In this document: positions 45,047 through 54,681 of the stretch, piece by piece
How the letters are laid out: each line of letters starts with the position of its first letter
Numbering within the stretch: position 1 is the stretch's first letter
Source of the DNA: CAYJFG01 sp964369405
GTDB taxonomy: Bacteria; Bacillota; Clostridia; Oscillospirales; Acutalibacteraceae
NCBI GenBank assembly: GCA_964369405.1
Contig: CAYJGB010000006.1
Location: forward strand, 1 to 64,000
Length of the DNA: 64,000 bases
Direction of reading: 5' to 3'
Notes under the pieces: generated by a model
Seen by the model: only the letters and a program-made list of their open reading frames with translations
What the model was told of the DNA's origin: nothing
Databases searched by the model: none
Translations under genes and position numbers: made by a program

Positions 45047-45182
45047 GAGTAAAACTTTTATGTTATCACGATTTAACTATGATGAAAAATTGAGTAAAAC
45101 TTTTGCGTTGTCTTGTTTGAAGTTTGAGTAAAACTTTTGCGTTGTCATGTTTGAAGTTTGAGTAAAACCTTTAGTAAAACTT
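45047..45182. repeat. Tandem 34-bp intergenic repeat
   Basis: Two adjacent copies of a 34-bp unit (45090-45123, 45124-45157; starting TTGAGTAAAACTTTTGCGTT) differ at one base. A diverged copy upstream (from about 45047) and a partial copy downstream (from 45158) flank them. Related sequence is seen near 13320 and 19180. The preceding stretch 44900-45046 holds degenerate palindromes but no gene. Confidence 0.75.
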
Positions 45183-45240
45183 AGTGACTTCACTATCATT
45201 TTATTGAAATTTAAATTATACTTTCTAGTTTTAACCTACA

Positions 45241-45276
45241 AAAAACCCTTCTGGTATCACTACCAAAAGGGTTTTG
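45241..45276 (-). terminator. Terminator of the scaffoldin gene
   Basis: AAAACCCTT with AAGGGTTTT, extended by CTGGTA/TACCA, forms a strong stem followed by a T run on the minus strand, 53 bases after the scaffoldin stop. Confidence 0.85.
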
Positions 45277-45328
45277 TAATTCTATGTGAATAACTTAGTA
45301 ATTAAACTTTTTATAAAGTTTATATCAA

Positions 45329-47701
45329 TTAAGCTTCTTCTCTTTTTCTACGTGTAACAACTACTACACCTGCTGCTAATAATAGGATTCCTAATAATGC
45401 AACTACTGATGTGCTGTCACCTGTTACAACTTTACCACCTGAGCTATCATTTGTTGTTGGAGCTACAGTTGGGTCTGCTGCTGTTGTTGTTTCTTCTTCA
45501 ACTGCTGTTGTTTCTTCTTCAGTAGTTGTTGTTTCTTCTTCAACTGCTGTTGTTTCTTCTTCAGTAGTTGTTGGTTCTACTGTTGGAGCTACAGTTGTTG
45601 GTTCTACTGTAGGACCTTCAGTTGTTGGCTCTTCTGTAGGACCTTCAGTTGGTTCTTCTGTTGGTTCTTCTGTTGGTTCTTCTGTAGGAATTTCAGTTGT
45701 TGGTTCTTCTGCTGCATAGAATACTTCAATTTTTTCTTCAGCTGGTGTAAATCTAATTGTAACTGTTGTTCCATCAGCTTCAACTACTGCATAAGCATTT
45801 CCGTCTGCTGATGTTGGGTCACCCCACTCTGTTCCCCAAGCTGTTCCTTGGATAACTTTGAATGGATACTCACCAATGTAGATGTTAGGGAAAGAAATTT
45901 CCCATACGCCTTCGCTTACTTCAGTCATTTGACCTTCTGGAGCTGCTGGATCCCAACTAACACCGATTAGGTCAACGCTACCTGCTACTGCATATGTGAA
46001 GTCTGTTTTCTCATAAGCTGCTGGTGAACTAGCTAAAGCTATGCCAGTTGCTGGGTCAAATGTAACTGTGATATCTGATACATCATTTGTATAGATCATT
46101 TCATTTGGCTCGCCTTCAGCTTTTAGACCATCTTTACCATATGTGTTATCCCATGTACCATCAGTAACTTTCCAAGGATATTCTCCTGCTGGGATATTTG
46201 TAAATACTATTTTGTATGTTCCATCTGCTTGCATTTCCATTTTGCCTTCGTCTGACATTGGTTGCCATGCTACACCAACTAATTCAGCAACACCTGCTAC
46301 ATAATATGCAGTTTCTGTTTCTGGAGCTGTTGTTGTTTCTGGCTCTGTTGGAGCAGATGTAGGATCTGTTGGTGCTACTGCTTCAACTACTGTTGATTCA
46401 GAAGTTGTATAGTTTGCATTTGGGAATACGTAGCTTGGGTCAAACGCTAGAGCGTCTGTAATTACTGGAGAAATTGATGCTTCTCCTGGTGCTTTTACTG
46501 TAAATACTAATTGTACTAATTGTGTAGTATCGCCACTCATATCTAGAGCTGCTGCTTGATCTATTGTTGCATAGTTTGCATAGAAAGCAGATTCTCCATC
46601 GTTTGGATACAAGTTAATAAGTTTCATGCTTGTAGCTGTTGGTGCAAACAATACAGGCATATACATTGCTTTATTTTCTTCGAATCCGTCAGCAAATGCT
46701 TGCTCGTATGCTAAAACGCCACCTGTGTATTTAACACTAAAGTCTAATCCAATAATATCATCATCAGATTGCATATTTAATGTGTAAACTATTCTATCTC
46801 CAACATTAGCAACTTGTCCGTTAACCATAGCTGTTTGTGCAACTGGTACTGTTGTTGGTTCTTCAGTTGTTGGTTCATCTGTAACTGGGTCAGTTACTAC
46901 GTCTGTTGTTGGTTCTGCTGTTGTTGGTTCTGCTGTTGTTGGTTCTGCTGTTGTTGGTTCTTCTGTTGGTTCTTCTGGTTTTACTGGAGTTTCGTCGTTA
47001 TATGTAACAACGAATTTTTTAATGTCTGAGTAGAAAGTAATTGTAACGCTTGTTCCATCAGCTTCTACTATTGCACGAGCATTTCCATCAGCTGTTGATG
47101 GGTCACCCCACTCTGTTCCCCAAGCTGTACCTTGAACAACTTTGAAAGGATACTCACCTATAAAGATGTTTGGGAAAGTGATTTGCCATACATTTGGGCT
47201 TGTTTCTGTCATTTGACCTTCTGGAGCAGCTGGGTCCCAGTTTGCACCTATTAGGTCAACGCTACCTGCTACTGCATATGTAAAATCTGTTTTCTCATAT
47301 TCAGCTGGTGAACTAGCTAATGCTACACCTGTTGCTGGGTCAAATGTTATTGTGATGTCAGATACATCGTCTGTATAAATCATTTCATTTGGGTCACCGT
47401 CAGCTTTAGGGCCGTTTTCACCATATGTGTTAACCCATGTGCCATCTGTAACCTTCCATGGATATTCCCCTGCTGGGATATCTGTGAAAGTTATTGAATA
47501 TGTTCCATCTTCTTGCATTGTCATTGCGCCTTCGTCTGACATTGGTTGCCATTCTACACCAACCAAGCTTGCTGGACCTGTTACATAATAACCTGTACTA
47601 GCTTCTTCTGCTGCAAAGTTCACTGCAGAAATTGAGCACATTGCTACAACTAGAGCAAGTGTCAAAATAATACTAATTACCTTTTTTTGTTTACTAAACA
47701 T
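45329..47701 (-). CDS. Wall-anchored amylosome scaffoldin: X25 dyads and cohesin-like module
   Basis: From the ATG at 47701 (AAGGAGGA upstream) the product has 790 residues. In order: signal peptide (1-30); two tandem X25-like modules (about 37-135 and 140-235, with GEYPWKVTDGTW and GEYPFKVVQGTAW blocks); a Thr/Glu/Pro linker; a cohesin-like module (about 286-440, VGDRIVYTLNMQS then IIGLDFSVKYTGGVLAYE); a second X25 dyad (about 465-665), nearly a copy of the first; and a long repetitive Pro/Thr/Glu linker. The C-terminus is a sorting signal with KVVTGD, a hydrophobic helix and RRKREE. The layout is close to Sca5 of Ruminococcus bromii, which binds starch and dockerin-bearing amylases. The sortase motif is not canonical LPxTG. 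Confidence 0.85.
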   Translation of the reverse strand: MFSKQKKVISIILTLALVVAMCSISAVNFAAEEASTGYYVTGPASLVGVEWQPMSDEGAMTMQEDGTYSITFTDIPAGEYPWKVTDGTWVNTYGENGPKADGDPNEMIYTDDVSDITITFDPATGVALASSPAEYEKTDFTYAVAGSVDLIGANWDPAAPEGQMTETSPNVWQITFPNIFIGEYPFKVVQGTAWGTEWGDPSTADGNARAIVEADGTSVTITFYSDIKKFVVTYNDETPVKPEEPTEEPTTAEPTTAEPTTAEPTTDVVTDPVTDEPTTEEPTTVPVAQTAMVNGQVANVGDRIVYTLNMQSDDDIIGLDFSVKYTGGVLAYEQAFADGFEENKAMYMPVLFAPTATSMKLINLYPNDGESAFYANYATIDQAAALDMSGDTTQLVQLVFTVKAPGEASISPVITDALAFDPSYVFPNANYTTSESTVVEAVAPTDPTSAPTEPETTTAPETETAYYVAGVAELVGVAWQPMSDEGKMEMQADGTYKIVFTNIPAGEYPWKVTDGTWDNTYGKDGLKAEGEPNEMIYTNDVSDITVTFDPATGIALASSPAAYEKTDFTYAVAGSVDLIGVSWDPAAPEGQMTEVSEGVWEISFPNIYIGEYPFKVIQGTAWGTEWGDPTSADGNAYAVVEADGTTVTIRFTPAEEKIEVFYAAEEPTTEIPTEEPTEEPTEEPTEGPTEEPTTEGPTVEPTTVAPTVEPTTTEEETTAVEEETTTTEEETTAVEEETTTAADPTVAPTTNDSSGGKVVTGDSTSVVALLGILLLAAGVVVVTRRKREEA

Positions 47702-47749
47702 TTTTTGAATTTCCTCCTTAAATAAATTAATGCCTTTGTTAGCAATTCT

Positions 47750-47778
47750 ATTATATAACAACTAAATTAAAAAATCAA
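47750..47778 (-). promoter_or_regulatory. Scaffoldin promoter
   Basis: On the minus strand TTGATT (47778-47773) and TATAAT (47755-47750) with a 17-nt spacer, 49 nt before the start codon. Confidence 0.7.
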
Positions 47779-47857
47779 TAAAATTATTACAATTTGACAC
47801 CTTTTTTCAGTAAAAACAATCAAATTGTATGTTTGTCACAGTTTTTATAGATTTTAT

Positions 47858-48871
47858 TTAGTTAATATAACCGTTGGGATTGTTCTTTTGCCAGTTCCAT
47901 GAATCTTTACACATATCTTCTAGCGATTTTTCTGCTTTCCAGTTCATTTTTTCTAGCGCTTTTTTAGCATTTGCATAACAAGTTGCTATGTCTCCTGCTC
48001 TTCTTCCTTTTATTACATATGGTATTCTAAGCTCGTTTGATTTCTCGAACGCATGTACCATATCTAACACACTGTAACCTGTTCCTGTTCCTAAGTTGAA
48101 TATTTCTACTCCCTTATTATCTTTTGAGTAATCTATTGCACATACGTGTCCTTTTGCTAAATCTTCTACATGTATATAGTCTCTCACACCAGTTCCGTCG
48201 TGTGTATCGTAATCATCACCAAAAACATTTAATTCTTTTAACCTTCCTGCCGCTACTTGTGTTATGTATGGCATTAAGTTGTTTGGTATGCCTTTTGGGT
48301 CTTCTCCAATCAGTCCACTTTTATGTGCTCCAATAGGATTAAAATATCTAAGCAATATAACAGTAAAATCTGGTTCTATATTTGCTACATCTGTAAGTAT
48401 TTGTTCTATCATGTATTTTGTCCACCCATATGGGTTCGTACAACTTGTTGGCATACCCTCTACTAATGGTACAGTTTCTGGTATTCCGTATACTGTAGCC
48501 GATGAGCTAAATACTATTTTATTTACTTTGTATTTTTTCATCATCTCTACTAATGTAAATGTTGTATTTAAGTTGTTTTTGTAGTACATTAATGGTTTTT
48601 CTACAGATTCGCCCACTGCTTTTAGTCCGGCAAAATGAACTACTGCTTCAAAGTTATGTTGTTTAAACATTTCGTCCATTGCTTTTTCGTCTGCAACGTC
48701 TAACTCATAAGTTTTAACATCTACACCTGTAATCTCTTTTATTCTTTTAATTACTTCTGGATTACTATTGCTATAATCATCTGCAATTATTGGCGTGTAC
48801 CCAGATTCAATTAATTTAATACAAGTATGACTGCCAATATATCCCGCTCCGCCTGTTAGTAAAACTTCCAT
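47858..48871 (-). CDS. galE: UDP-glucose 4-epimerase
   Basis: The 337-residue short-chain dehydrogenase has the NAD-binding GGAGYIGSHT motif (7-16), the catalytic SSSATVYG serine region, the YxxxK motif in YGWTKYMIE, and the GalE-typical RYFNPIGAHKSGLIGEDP. It interconverts UDP-glucose and UDP-galactose. It is transcribed alone on the minus strand. The 220-nt gap to the next gene shows no recognised feature. Confidence 0.95.
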   Translation of the reverse strand: MEVLLTGGAGYIGSHTCIKLIESGYTPIIADDYSNSNPEVIKRIKEITGVDVKTYELDVADEKAMDEMFKQHNFEAVVHFAGLKAVGESVEKPLMYYKNNLNTTFTLVEMMKKYKVNKIVFSSSATVYGIPETVPLVEGMPTSCTNPYGWTKYMIEQILTDVANIEPDFTVILLRYFNPIGAHKSGLIGEDPKGIPNNLMPYITQVAAGRLKELNVFGDDYDTHDGTGVRDYIHVEDLAKGHVCAIDYSKDNKGVEIFNLGTGTGYSVLDMVHAFEKSNELRIPYVIKGRRAGDIATCYANAKKALEKMNWKAEKSLEDMCKDSWNWQKNNPNGYIN

Positions 48872-49091
48872 TTAAGACACCCACTTTACTAAAATTTATT
48901 AGCATTACAACTGCTATAATTATATAACATTATTCGTATTATTACAATCGCTACATAATGGTTATTTTTTTTCCATTATACTATATATAGTAATAAACAT
49001 TTTTTTCAACAAAATTTTTATTACAAATTATATTAAAATATATTTTGCATGGTAATTTTTTCATCAATTTTTTCTATATGACTTGTAACAT

Positions 49092-49661
49092 TTATTTAAC
49101 TATTAATTCACCTTGCACACAGCCTTTTAACCCTGCTGCGTTAGACTCATCTGTATCTATATGCATAGCTGGTGCAAAATTTTCATGCACTCTTACTACT
49201 ACATCGCCAAATATTATGCTTCTGCCGTTTTCATCTGTTTTTACTGAAACAATTTGTTTATCTTTAACGCTAAATTCTTTTGCATTTTCTGGTGTTAAGT
49301 GAATATGTCTTTTTGCAACTATTACACCACAATCAATTTCTACTTCTCCACAAGGTCCTTTTAGTTTGCAACCTGGTGTACCCTCTATATCTCCACTTTC
49401 TCTAATTGGAGGAATTATTCCAAGTTTTCTAGCTTCAGTTATAGCAAGTTCAACTTGTGTCGCTGGTCTAATTGGCCCTAATATTGTCATAGGCAGTTCG
49501 CCTTTTGGACCTACAACTACTACTTTTTGCTCACAGGCAAATTGTCCTGGTTGAGATAAATCTTTTTTATTTGTTAAAGTAGCATCTTTTCCAAATAAAG
49601 TTTCTAAGTGTTCTTTCGAGATGTGCAAGTGTCTTGCTGAAGTTTCTACTAAAATTTTCAT
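49092..49661 (-). CDS. pduL: Phosphate propanoyltransferase (PduL/PTAC type)
   Basis: The 189-residue protein has the PduL signatures: SARHLHISKEHLETLFG near the N-terminus and KRHIHLTPENAKEFSV in the second half, each carrying zinc-binding histidines, plus LGPIRPATQVELA. It exchanges acyl-CoA and acyl phosphate. No microcompartment shell genes are nearby and no encapsulation peptide is evident, so a housekeeping phosphotransacetylase role in acetate formation is likely. Confidence 0.92.
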   Translation of the reverse strand: MKILVETSARHLHISKEHLETLFGKDATLTNKKDLSQPGQFACEQKVVVVGPKGELPMTILGPIRPATQVELAITEARKLGIIPPIRESGDIEGTPGCKLKGPCGEVEIDCGVIVAKRHIHLTPENAKEFSVKDKQIVSVKTDENGRSIIFGDVVVRVHENFAPAMHIDTDESNAAGLKGCVQGELIVK

Positions 49662-49837
49662 TTAAATAACCGTCCTTTATTTTATATACAATATTCATTC
49701 TAACTTTTATATTCTACAACTAATTTCTAGCTTTTTCAAGATAAATTTTATATTTGTATAATCTTTTATTTTAATTTTGATTTTTATTGCTATTTATGGT
49801 ATTATTTAATTAAATTTATAGTGAGAGTGAAAAGATT

Positions 49838-50410
49838 ATGGAAGATTATTTTAAAGATATGATAGATAGATGTAAGAAGTGTAAAAAGTGCAACCTAAGC
49901 GATACCAGAAACAATGTAGTGTGGGGATATGGTAACATAAATTCTGAAATTATGTTTATAGGTGAAGCACCTGGAGCAAACGAAGATGAAATAGGTACTC
50001 CATTTGTGGGAAGAAGTGGCAAACTTCTTGATGAAATGCTTAATAATATAGGTTTAAGCCGAGATAAAAATATATTTATATCAAACATAGTAAAGTGCCG
50101 ACCACCAGAAAACAGAAATCCTAGAACTAACGAAATAAATACTTGCATAGATTGGCTATATAAGCAAATAGAAATAATTAACCCTAAGCTAATAGTATGC
50201 TTAGGGTTAGTGCCATCAAAAAAATTAATTGATAGGAATATAAAAATTACAATTGACCACGGAAAATTTTATGATAAAAACAATATATTGTACACACCGT
50301 TTTATCATCCGTCAGCACTTTTAAGAAATCCAAACCATAAACCGATATCGGCAAGCGACTACGAAAGTTTACAAATAAAGATAAAAGAAGTTTGCAATCA
50401 TACATATTAA
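49838..50410 (+). CDS. Family 4 uracil-DNA glycosylase
   Basis: The 190-residue protein carries the family 4 active-site block GEAPGANEDEIGTPFVGRSGKLLDEML and the C-terminal HPSALLR motif. The four iron-sulfur cysteines are two in the N-terminal CKKCKKC region, one in VKCRPP and one in NTCIDW. It removes uracil from DNA. It precedes the DtxR-type regulator but is separated from it by a promoter. Confidence 0.9.
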   Translation: MEDYFKDMIDRCKKCKKCNLSDTRNNVVWGYGNINSEIMFIGEAPGANEDEIGTPFVGRSGKLLDEMLNNIGLSRDKNIFISNIVKCRPPENRNPRTNEINTCIDWLYKQIEIINPKLIVCLGLVPSKKLIDRNIKITIDHGKFYDKNNILYTPFYHPSALLRNPNHKPISASDYESLQIKIKEVCNHTY

Positions 50411-50413
50411 CAC

Positions 50414-50442
50414 TTGTATAATTTTTTATACAATGATATAAT
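50414..50442 (+). promoter_or_regulatory. Promoter with perfect palindrome for the DtxR-type regulator
   Basis: TTGTAT (50414-50419) and TATAAT (50437-50442) with a 17-nt spacer. A perfect 20-bp palindrome (TTGTATAA, TTTT, TTATACAA; 50414-50433) covers the -35 element and most of the spacer. It is ideally placed as a repressor operator, probably for autoregulation, although it does not resemble the published MntR box. Confidence 0.65.
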
Positions 50443-50476
50443 TTAATGACAAAAACTAAGTATTAGGAGAGCAAAT

Positions 50477-50842
50477 ATGAAAATACAACAATCTGCAGAA
50501 GACTATCTAGAAACGATATTGCTACTAAAAGAGAAAAAGGCAAATGTACGTTCAATAGACATAGCAATAGAGTTAAATTATTCTAAACCTAGTGTAAGTG
50601 TTGCAATGAAGAAATTAGAGGAAAACAATTATATTACTCGTGATAGTTTAGGTTATATTTCTTTAACTGAAGAAGGTGTAAAAGTTGCATCTAAAGTATA
50701 CGAGCGACATACTTTAATATCGCTGTTTTTAATAAAAATCGGAGTAAGCCCAGATGTTGCAAAGGACGATGCTTGTAAACTAGAACATATAATTAGTCAA
50801 GAAAGTTTTGAAAAATTAAAAGAACATTACAATAACTTATAA
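50477..50842 (+). CDS. DtxR/MntR family metal-dependent regulator
   Basis: The 121-residue protein has the family's N-terminal winged helix (SAEDYLETILLL, then SIDIAIELNYSKPSVSVAMKKLEENNYI). The dimerisation domain contains VYERHTLISLFL and DACKLEHIIS, which carry metal-binding His, Cys and Glu. It lacks the C-terminal SH3-like domain and is short like MntR. It should sense Mn(II) or Fe(II). It lies alone behind a palindromic promoter; no transporter gene is adjacent. Confidence 0.88.
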   Translation: MKIQQSAEDYLETILLLKEKKANVRSIDIAIELNYSKPSVSVAMKKLEENNYITRDSLGYISLTEEGVKVASKVYERHTLISLFLIKIGVSPDVAKDDACKLEHIISQESFEKLKEHYNNL

Positions 50843-50861
50843 TCCAAAAAATATAAAAGTA

Positions 50862-51767
50862 TCACTCTAAAAACAATTTGTATATTGATAACTCTTTTTT
50901 TAACGCATTAATTATCCCTAAACCTAAAAATACATCGTCATTGCTATATACTCTGTATATGTCTTTGTCGGTGTAATTGTTTTTTAATGAGGTTCTCATA
51001 AGCTCTAAACCACCACCGTTTTTAAATCTTTGGCTTTGTTTTTCTGATACTTGTACATTTTTATATTCTTTGAATAAACTTTGTGTCGGTATCATTCGTG
51101 ACTTAACGTCACCGTTTTCCGATAATATTTTTAAATCTTCCAGTGTTATGCTCTGGCTTATGTCATATCCACAAGCCATTGTTCGCCTTAACTGTGTTAG
51201 CACTCCACCTGTTTTTAAATCTCTTCCTATATCATCTATTAAACTGCGTATATATGTTCCTTTTGAACATTTAACTATTAATGTTCCTTCTCTGCTTTCT
51301 TCATCATAACTTTCAAGCTCTAATCTGCTTATTGTTACTTTTCTTGCTTCTCTTTCTATCTCTATGCCTTTTCGTGCAAGGTCATAAAGTCTTTTTCCGT
51401 CTTTTTTTACTGCTGAATACATAGGTGGCACTTGTAATATGTCACCTATGTATTTTTTTATTTCGTTTTCTATATCTTCTTTACTTACTCGCACATCTTC
51501 TTTTTCAGTCAATACTGTTCCTGTTATATCTAATGTATCTGTTGTAATTCCTAACTTGAAATGTGCTAAATACTCTTTGTCGCTATCTGGTAATAGCTCT
51601 TGTGCCCTTGTTGCATTCCCTAATAATAACACCAGCACTCCTGTAGCCATTGGGTCGAGTGTCCCTGTATGTCCTATCTTCTTCTGTCTACAAAGTCGCC
51701 TCATTACTGCTACTACATCAAAGGAAGTATAATCTTGTGGCTTATCTATTACTATAACTCCGTTCAA
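50862..51767 (-). CDS. truB: tRNA pseudouridine(55) synthase
   Basis: The 301-residue protein starts with NGVIVIDKPQDYTSFDVV and has the catalytic GHTGTLDPMATGVL loop (Asp about 39), a YSAVKKDGKRLYDLAR block, and KGTYIRSLIDDIG. It isomerises U55 of the tRNA T-loop. It lies 15 nt downstream of valS on the same strand, so both are probably cotranscribed. Confidence 0.95.
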   Translation of the reverse strand: MNGVIVIDKPQDYTSFDVVAVMRRLCRQKKIGHTGTLDPMATGVLVLLLGNATRAQELLPDSDKEYLAHFKLGITTDTLDITGTVLTEKEDVRVSKEDIENEIKKYIGDILQVPPMYSAVKKDGKRLYDLARKGIEIEREARKVTISRLELESYDEESREGTLIVKCSKGTYIRSLIDDIGRDLKTGGVLTQLRRTMACGYDISQSITLEDLKILSENGDVKSRMIPTQSLFKEYKNVQVSEKQSQRFKNGGGLELMRTSLKNNYTDKDIYRVYSNDDVFLGLGIINALKKELSIYKLFLE

Positions 51768-51782
51768 AAAATATTCTCCTTT

Positions 51783-54404
51783 TTATTTTAATGCTTCTAT
51801 TGCTGTTTGTATCATTTCTATTTTTTCTATCTCTTTTTGTGCTTGCATTTTTACTGTTTCTACTACTTTTGCTGGTGCTTTTGCTACAAATCCTGCATTG
51901 TTTAGCTTTCCTTGTGACTGTGCTAATAATTTTTTTGTAGCCTCTAATTCTTTGTTTAATCTTTCTAGCTCTTTTTCTTTGTCCACTAGCTCGTCCATTG
52001 GTATGTAGATTTTTGCTTTTCGTGTTACTATTGTTACGGCTCCCTCTATATCAAAACTATCTGATATTAACACTTCGCTTGCAAATGCTAGTTTGTTTAT
52101 GAACGCTACACCGTTTTCAAAAATTCCTTTTTCTTCTGTTGCTATGTACACTTTTGCTTTCTTTGATGGTGGTACATTCATTTCACTTCTGCGTGTACGT
52201 ATCTCTTTTATTGCTTCCATTATAGTTTCCATCTCTTCTACTGCTTCTGGAAATTCATAATTTTTGCTGTACTCTGGGTATTTTGTAGTCATTATTGTTT
52301 CGCCAGCATTAGGTAGTGTTTGCCATATTTCTTCTGTTATAAATGGCATAAATGGGTGTAGAAGTAGTAACATTTTATCAAGAACCCATACTAACACTTG
52401 TCTTGCGTTTTGTGCTGATTTTCCATCTGTTTGAAGTCTTGCTTTTGCAAGTTCAATATACCAATCGCAATAACAATCCCATATAAAATCGTATAACTTT
52501 TGAACAGCTATTCCTAGTTCATGTTTTTCTATGTTTTCTGTAACTTCTTTTGCTACATTATTTAAAGTACTTACTATCCATTTATCTTCAGTTGTTAAAG
52601 TTTCTGGCAATTCGTTTTTAACATCATAATCATCAATGTTCATATGTACAAATCTTGATGCATTCCAAAGTTTATTAGCAAAGTTTCTGCACGCTTCTAT
52701 ACGTTTTTCTGTAAAACGCATATCGTTTCCTGGAGAATTACCTGTTGCAAGGAAAAATCTTAATGAATCTGCACCATATTTCTCTATTATCTCTAGTGGG
52801 TCTATGCCGTTACCTAGAGATTTAGACATCTTAACACCGTTTTCGTCACGGATAAGCCCATGTATAAATACTGTTTTAAAAGGTACTTCTCCCATTTGCT
52901 CTATTGATGAGAATATCATTCTAGCAACCCAGAAGAAGATAATATCATACCCTGTAACTAGTGTGTCTGTTGGATAAAAATATTCAAGTTCTGGAGTTTT
53001 GTCTGGCCAGCCTAATGTGCTAAACGGCCATAATGCTGAAGAAAACCATGTGTCTAGTGTGTCTTCGTCTTGTTTTATGTTTGTGCTGTTACATTTACAG
53101 CAATTTGTCGGTGTTTCTTTGCTAACTGTAATTTCTCCACAATCGCCACAATAGTAAGCAGGTATTCTATGTCCCCACCACAACTGACGTGATATACACC
53201 AATCTTTTATATTTTCCATCCAGTGGAAATACACTTTTTCAAATCTTTCTGGTATAATTTGAGTTTCTTTATTTTTAACTGCATCTATTGATGGCTTTGC
53301 TAGTGGTTTCATCTTAACAAACCATTGTTTAGATACAGAAGGTTCTACAACAGTTTTACATCTATAGCAAGTGCCTACATTATGTGTGTGAGGCTCTATT
53401 TTTACTAAAAATCCTTGCTCATCTAAATCTGCTACTATTTTCTTTCTAGCCTCATAACGCTCTAATCCTTTATATTCTAAAGCGTTTTCATTCATCACTG
53501 CTTTATCGTCCATAACGCTGATTATCGGTAAATTATGTCTTAGTCCTACCTCAAAGTCGTTAGGGTCGTGTGCAGGTGTTATTTTTACTACGCCAGTACC
53601 AAAATCTTTCTCTACATAAGTATCTGCTACTACTGGAATTTCTCTGCCTACTAGTGGTAATGTGATAGTTTTTCCTATTATACTTTTATATCTTTCATCT
53701 TCTGGATGCACTGCTATCGCTGTATCTCCAAGCATAGTTTCAGGACGTGTTGTAGCTAGCTCAACATATCCACTACCATCTGTTAACGGATACTTAATAT
53801 GCCAAAAATTGCCTTCTTTTTCTATAAAGTCGACTTCAGCATCAGATATAGATGTACTACAATTTGGACACCAGTTTATAATACGCTCTCCACGATAGAT
53901 AAGACCTTTGTCATATAGACGAATAAAAACCTCGTTAACAGCCTTTGAACAGCCTTCGTCCATAGTAAAACGTTCACGCTCCCAGTCGCAAGAAGAGCCT
54001 AGTTTTTTAAGTTGGTCAGTAATTTTACCACCATAAACTTTTTTCCATTCCCACGCACGTTTTAAAAACTCGTCTCTACCTATGTCATCTTTAGTTATGT
54101 TTTCAGCTTTCATCGCCTCAACAATTTTAGCCTCAGTCGCAATAGATGCATGGTCTGTACCAGGAACCCACAAAGCTGAGTATCCTTGCATACGTTTAAA
54201 ACGAGTAAGAATATCTTGTAAAGTGTTATCTAGAGCATGACCCATATGTAATTGTCCAGTGATATTAGGAGGTGGCATAACAATAGTATAAGGTTTTTTA
54301 TCGTTATCTACTTCTGCATGAAAAAAGTTACCTTTCATCCAAAAATCATAAATTTTATCCTCAACTTCTTGAGGGTTATAGGCTTTTGCCAAATCTTTAG
54401 CCAT
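51783..54404 (-). CDS. valS: Valyl-tRNA synthetase
   Basis: From the ATG at 54404 (AAAGGAGT 8 nt upstream) the product has 873 residues. It shows the class I HIGH-type motif in PNITGQLHMGHALD, an editing domain with TTRPETMLGDTAIAV, zinc-type cysteine pairs (YYCGDCG..CCKCN), and KMSKS in GVKMSKSLGNGIDP. The anticodon-binding region and C-terminal coiled coil of ValS complete the architecture. No T-box leader is recognisable in the 277 nt upstream. Confidence 0.96.
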   Translation of the reverse strand: MAKDLAKAYNPQEVEDKIYDFWMKGNFFHAEVDNDKKPYTIVMPPPNITGQLHMGHALDNTLQDILTRFKRMQGYSALWVPGTDHASIATEAKIVEAMKAENITKDDIGRDEFLKRAWEWKKVYGGKITDQLKKLGSSCDWERERFTMDEGCSKAVNEVFIRLYDKGLIYRGERIINWCPNCSTSISDAEVDFIEKEGNFWHIKYPLTDGSGYVELATTRPETMLGDTAIAVHPEDERYKSIIGKTITLPLVGREIPVVADTYVEKDFGTGVVKITPAHDPNDFEVGLRHNLPIISVMDDKAVMNENALEYKGLERYEARKKIVADLDEQGFLVKIEPHTHNVGTCYRCKTVVEPSVSKQWFVKMKPLAKPSIDAVKNKETQIIPERFEKVYFHWMENIKDWCISRQLWWGHRIPAYYCGDCGEITVSKETPTNCCKCNSTNIKQDEDTLDTWFSSALWPFSTLGWPDKTPELEYFYPTDTLVTGYDIIFFWVARMIFSSIEQMGEVPFKTVFIHGLIRDENGVKMSKSLGNGIDPLEIIEKYGADSLRFFLATGNSPGNDMRFTEKRIEACRNFANKLWNASRFVHMNIDDYDVKNELPETLTTEDKWIVSTLNNVAKEVTENIEKHELGIAVQKLYDFIWDCYCDWYIELAKARLQTDGKSAQNARQVLVWVLDKMLLLLHPFMPFITEEIWQTLPNAGETIMTTKYPEYSKNYEFPEAVEEMETIMEAIKEIRTRRSEMNVPPSKKAKVYIATEEKGIFENGVAFINKLAFASEVLISDSFDIEGAVTIVTRKAKIYIPMDELVDKEKELERLNKELEATKKLLAQSQGKLNNAGFVAKAPAKVVETVKMQAQKEIEKIEMIQTAIEALK

Positions 54405-54611
54405 AATTGTGACTCCTTTAAAATAGAATAATAATTCAATCAACGTAAAATTGAATACAAAAATACCAATACATTATACCACTAGAAAAAAATTTTTTCA
54501 ACAAGAAGAAATTGAAAAAACGAGGAATAAAAAATAAAAATCGGCAAAAACTGTATATATGATATAATTTGTGAATAAATTATAAATTTTTCAGAAAATC
54601 ATCTAAATAGA

Positions 54612-54640
54612 TTGACATTTTTGAAAAAAATGGTTAATAT
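54612..54640 (+). promoter_or_regulatory. Promoter of the 49-residue membrane peptide gene
   Basis: TTGACA (54612-54617) and TAATAT (54635-54640) with a 17-nt spacer, 42 nt before the start codon. Confidence 0.65.
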
Positions 54641-54681
54641 ATAAATATGATAAATATATAAAATTTTTTGGAGGTTTTATT

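Noticed and set aside
45047..45182. CRISPR array
   Set aside because: The 34-bp units are directly adjacent without spacers, and no cas genes are present.
45411..45719. Long plus-strand open frame opposite the scaffoldin linker
   Set aside because: It is the antisense of the Pro/Thr/Glu repeats and is low complexity with no start signals.
54405..54681. T-box leader upstream of valS
   Set aside because: No TGGNACC-type T-box sequence or terminator/antiterminator pair is recognisable on the minus strand.
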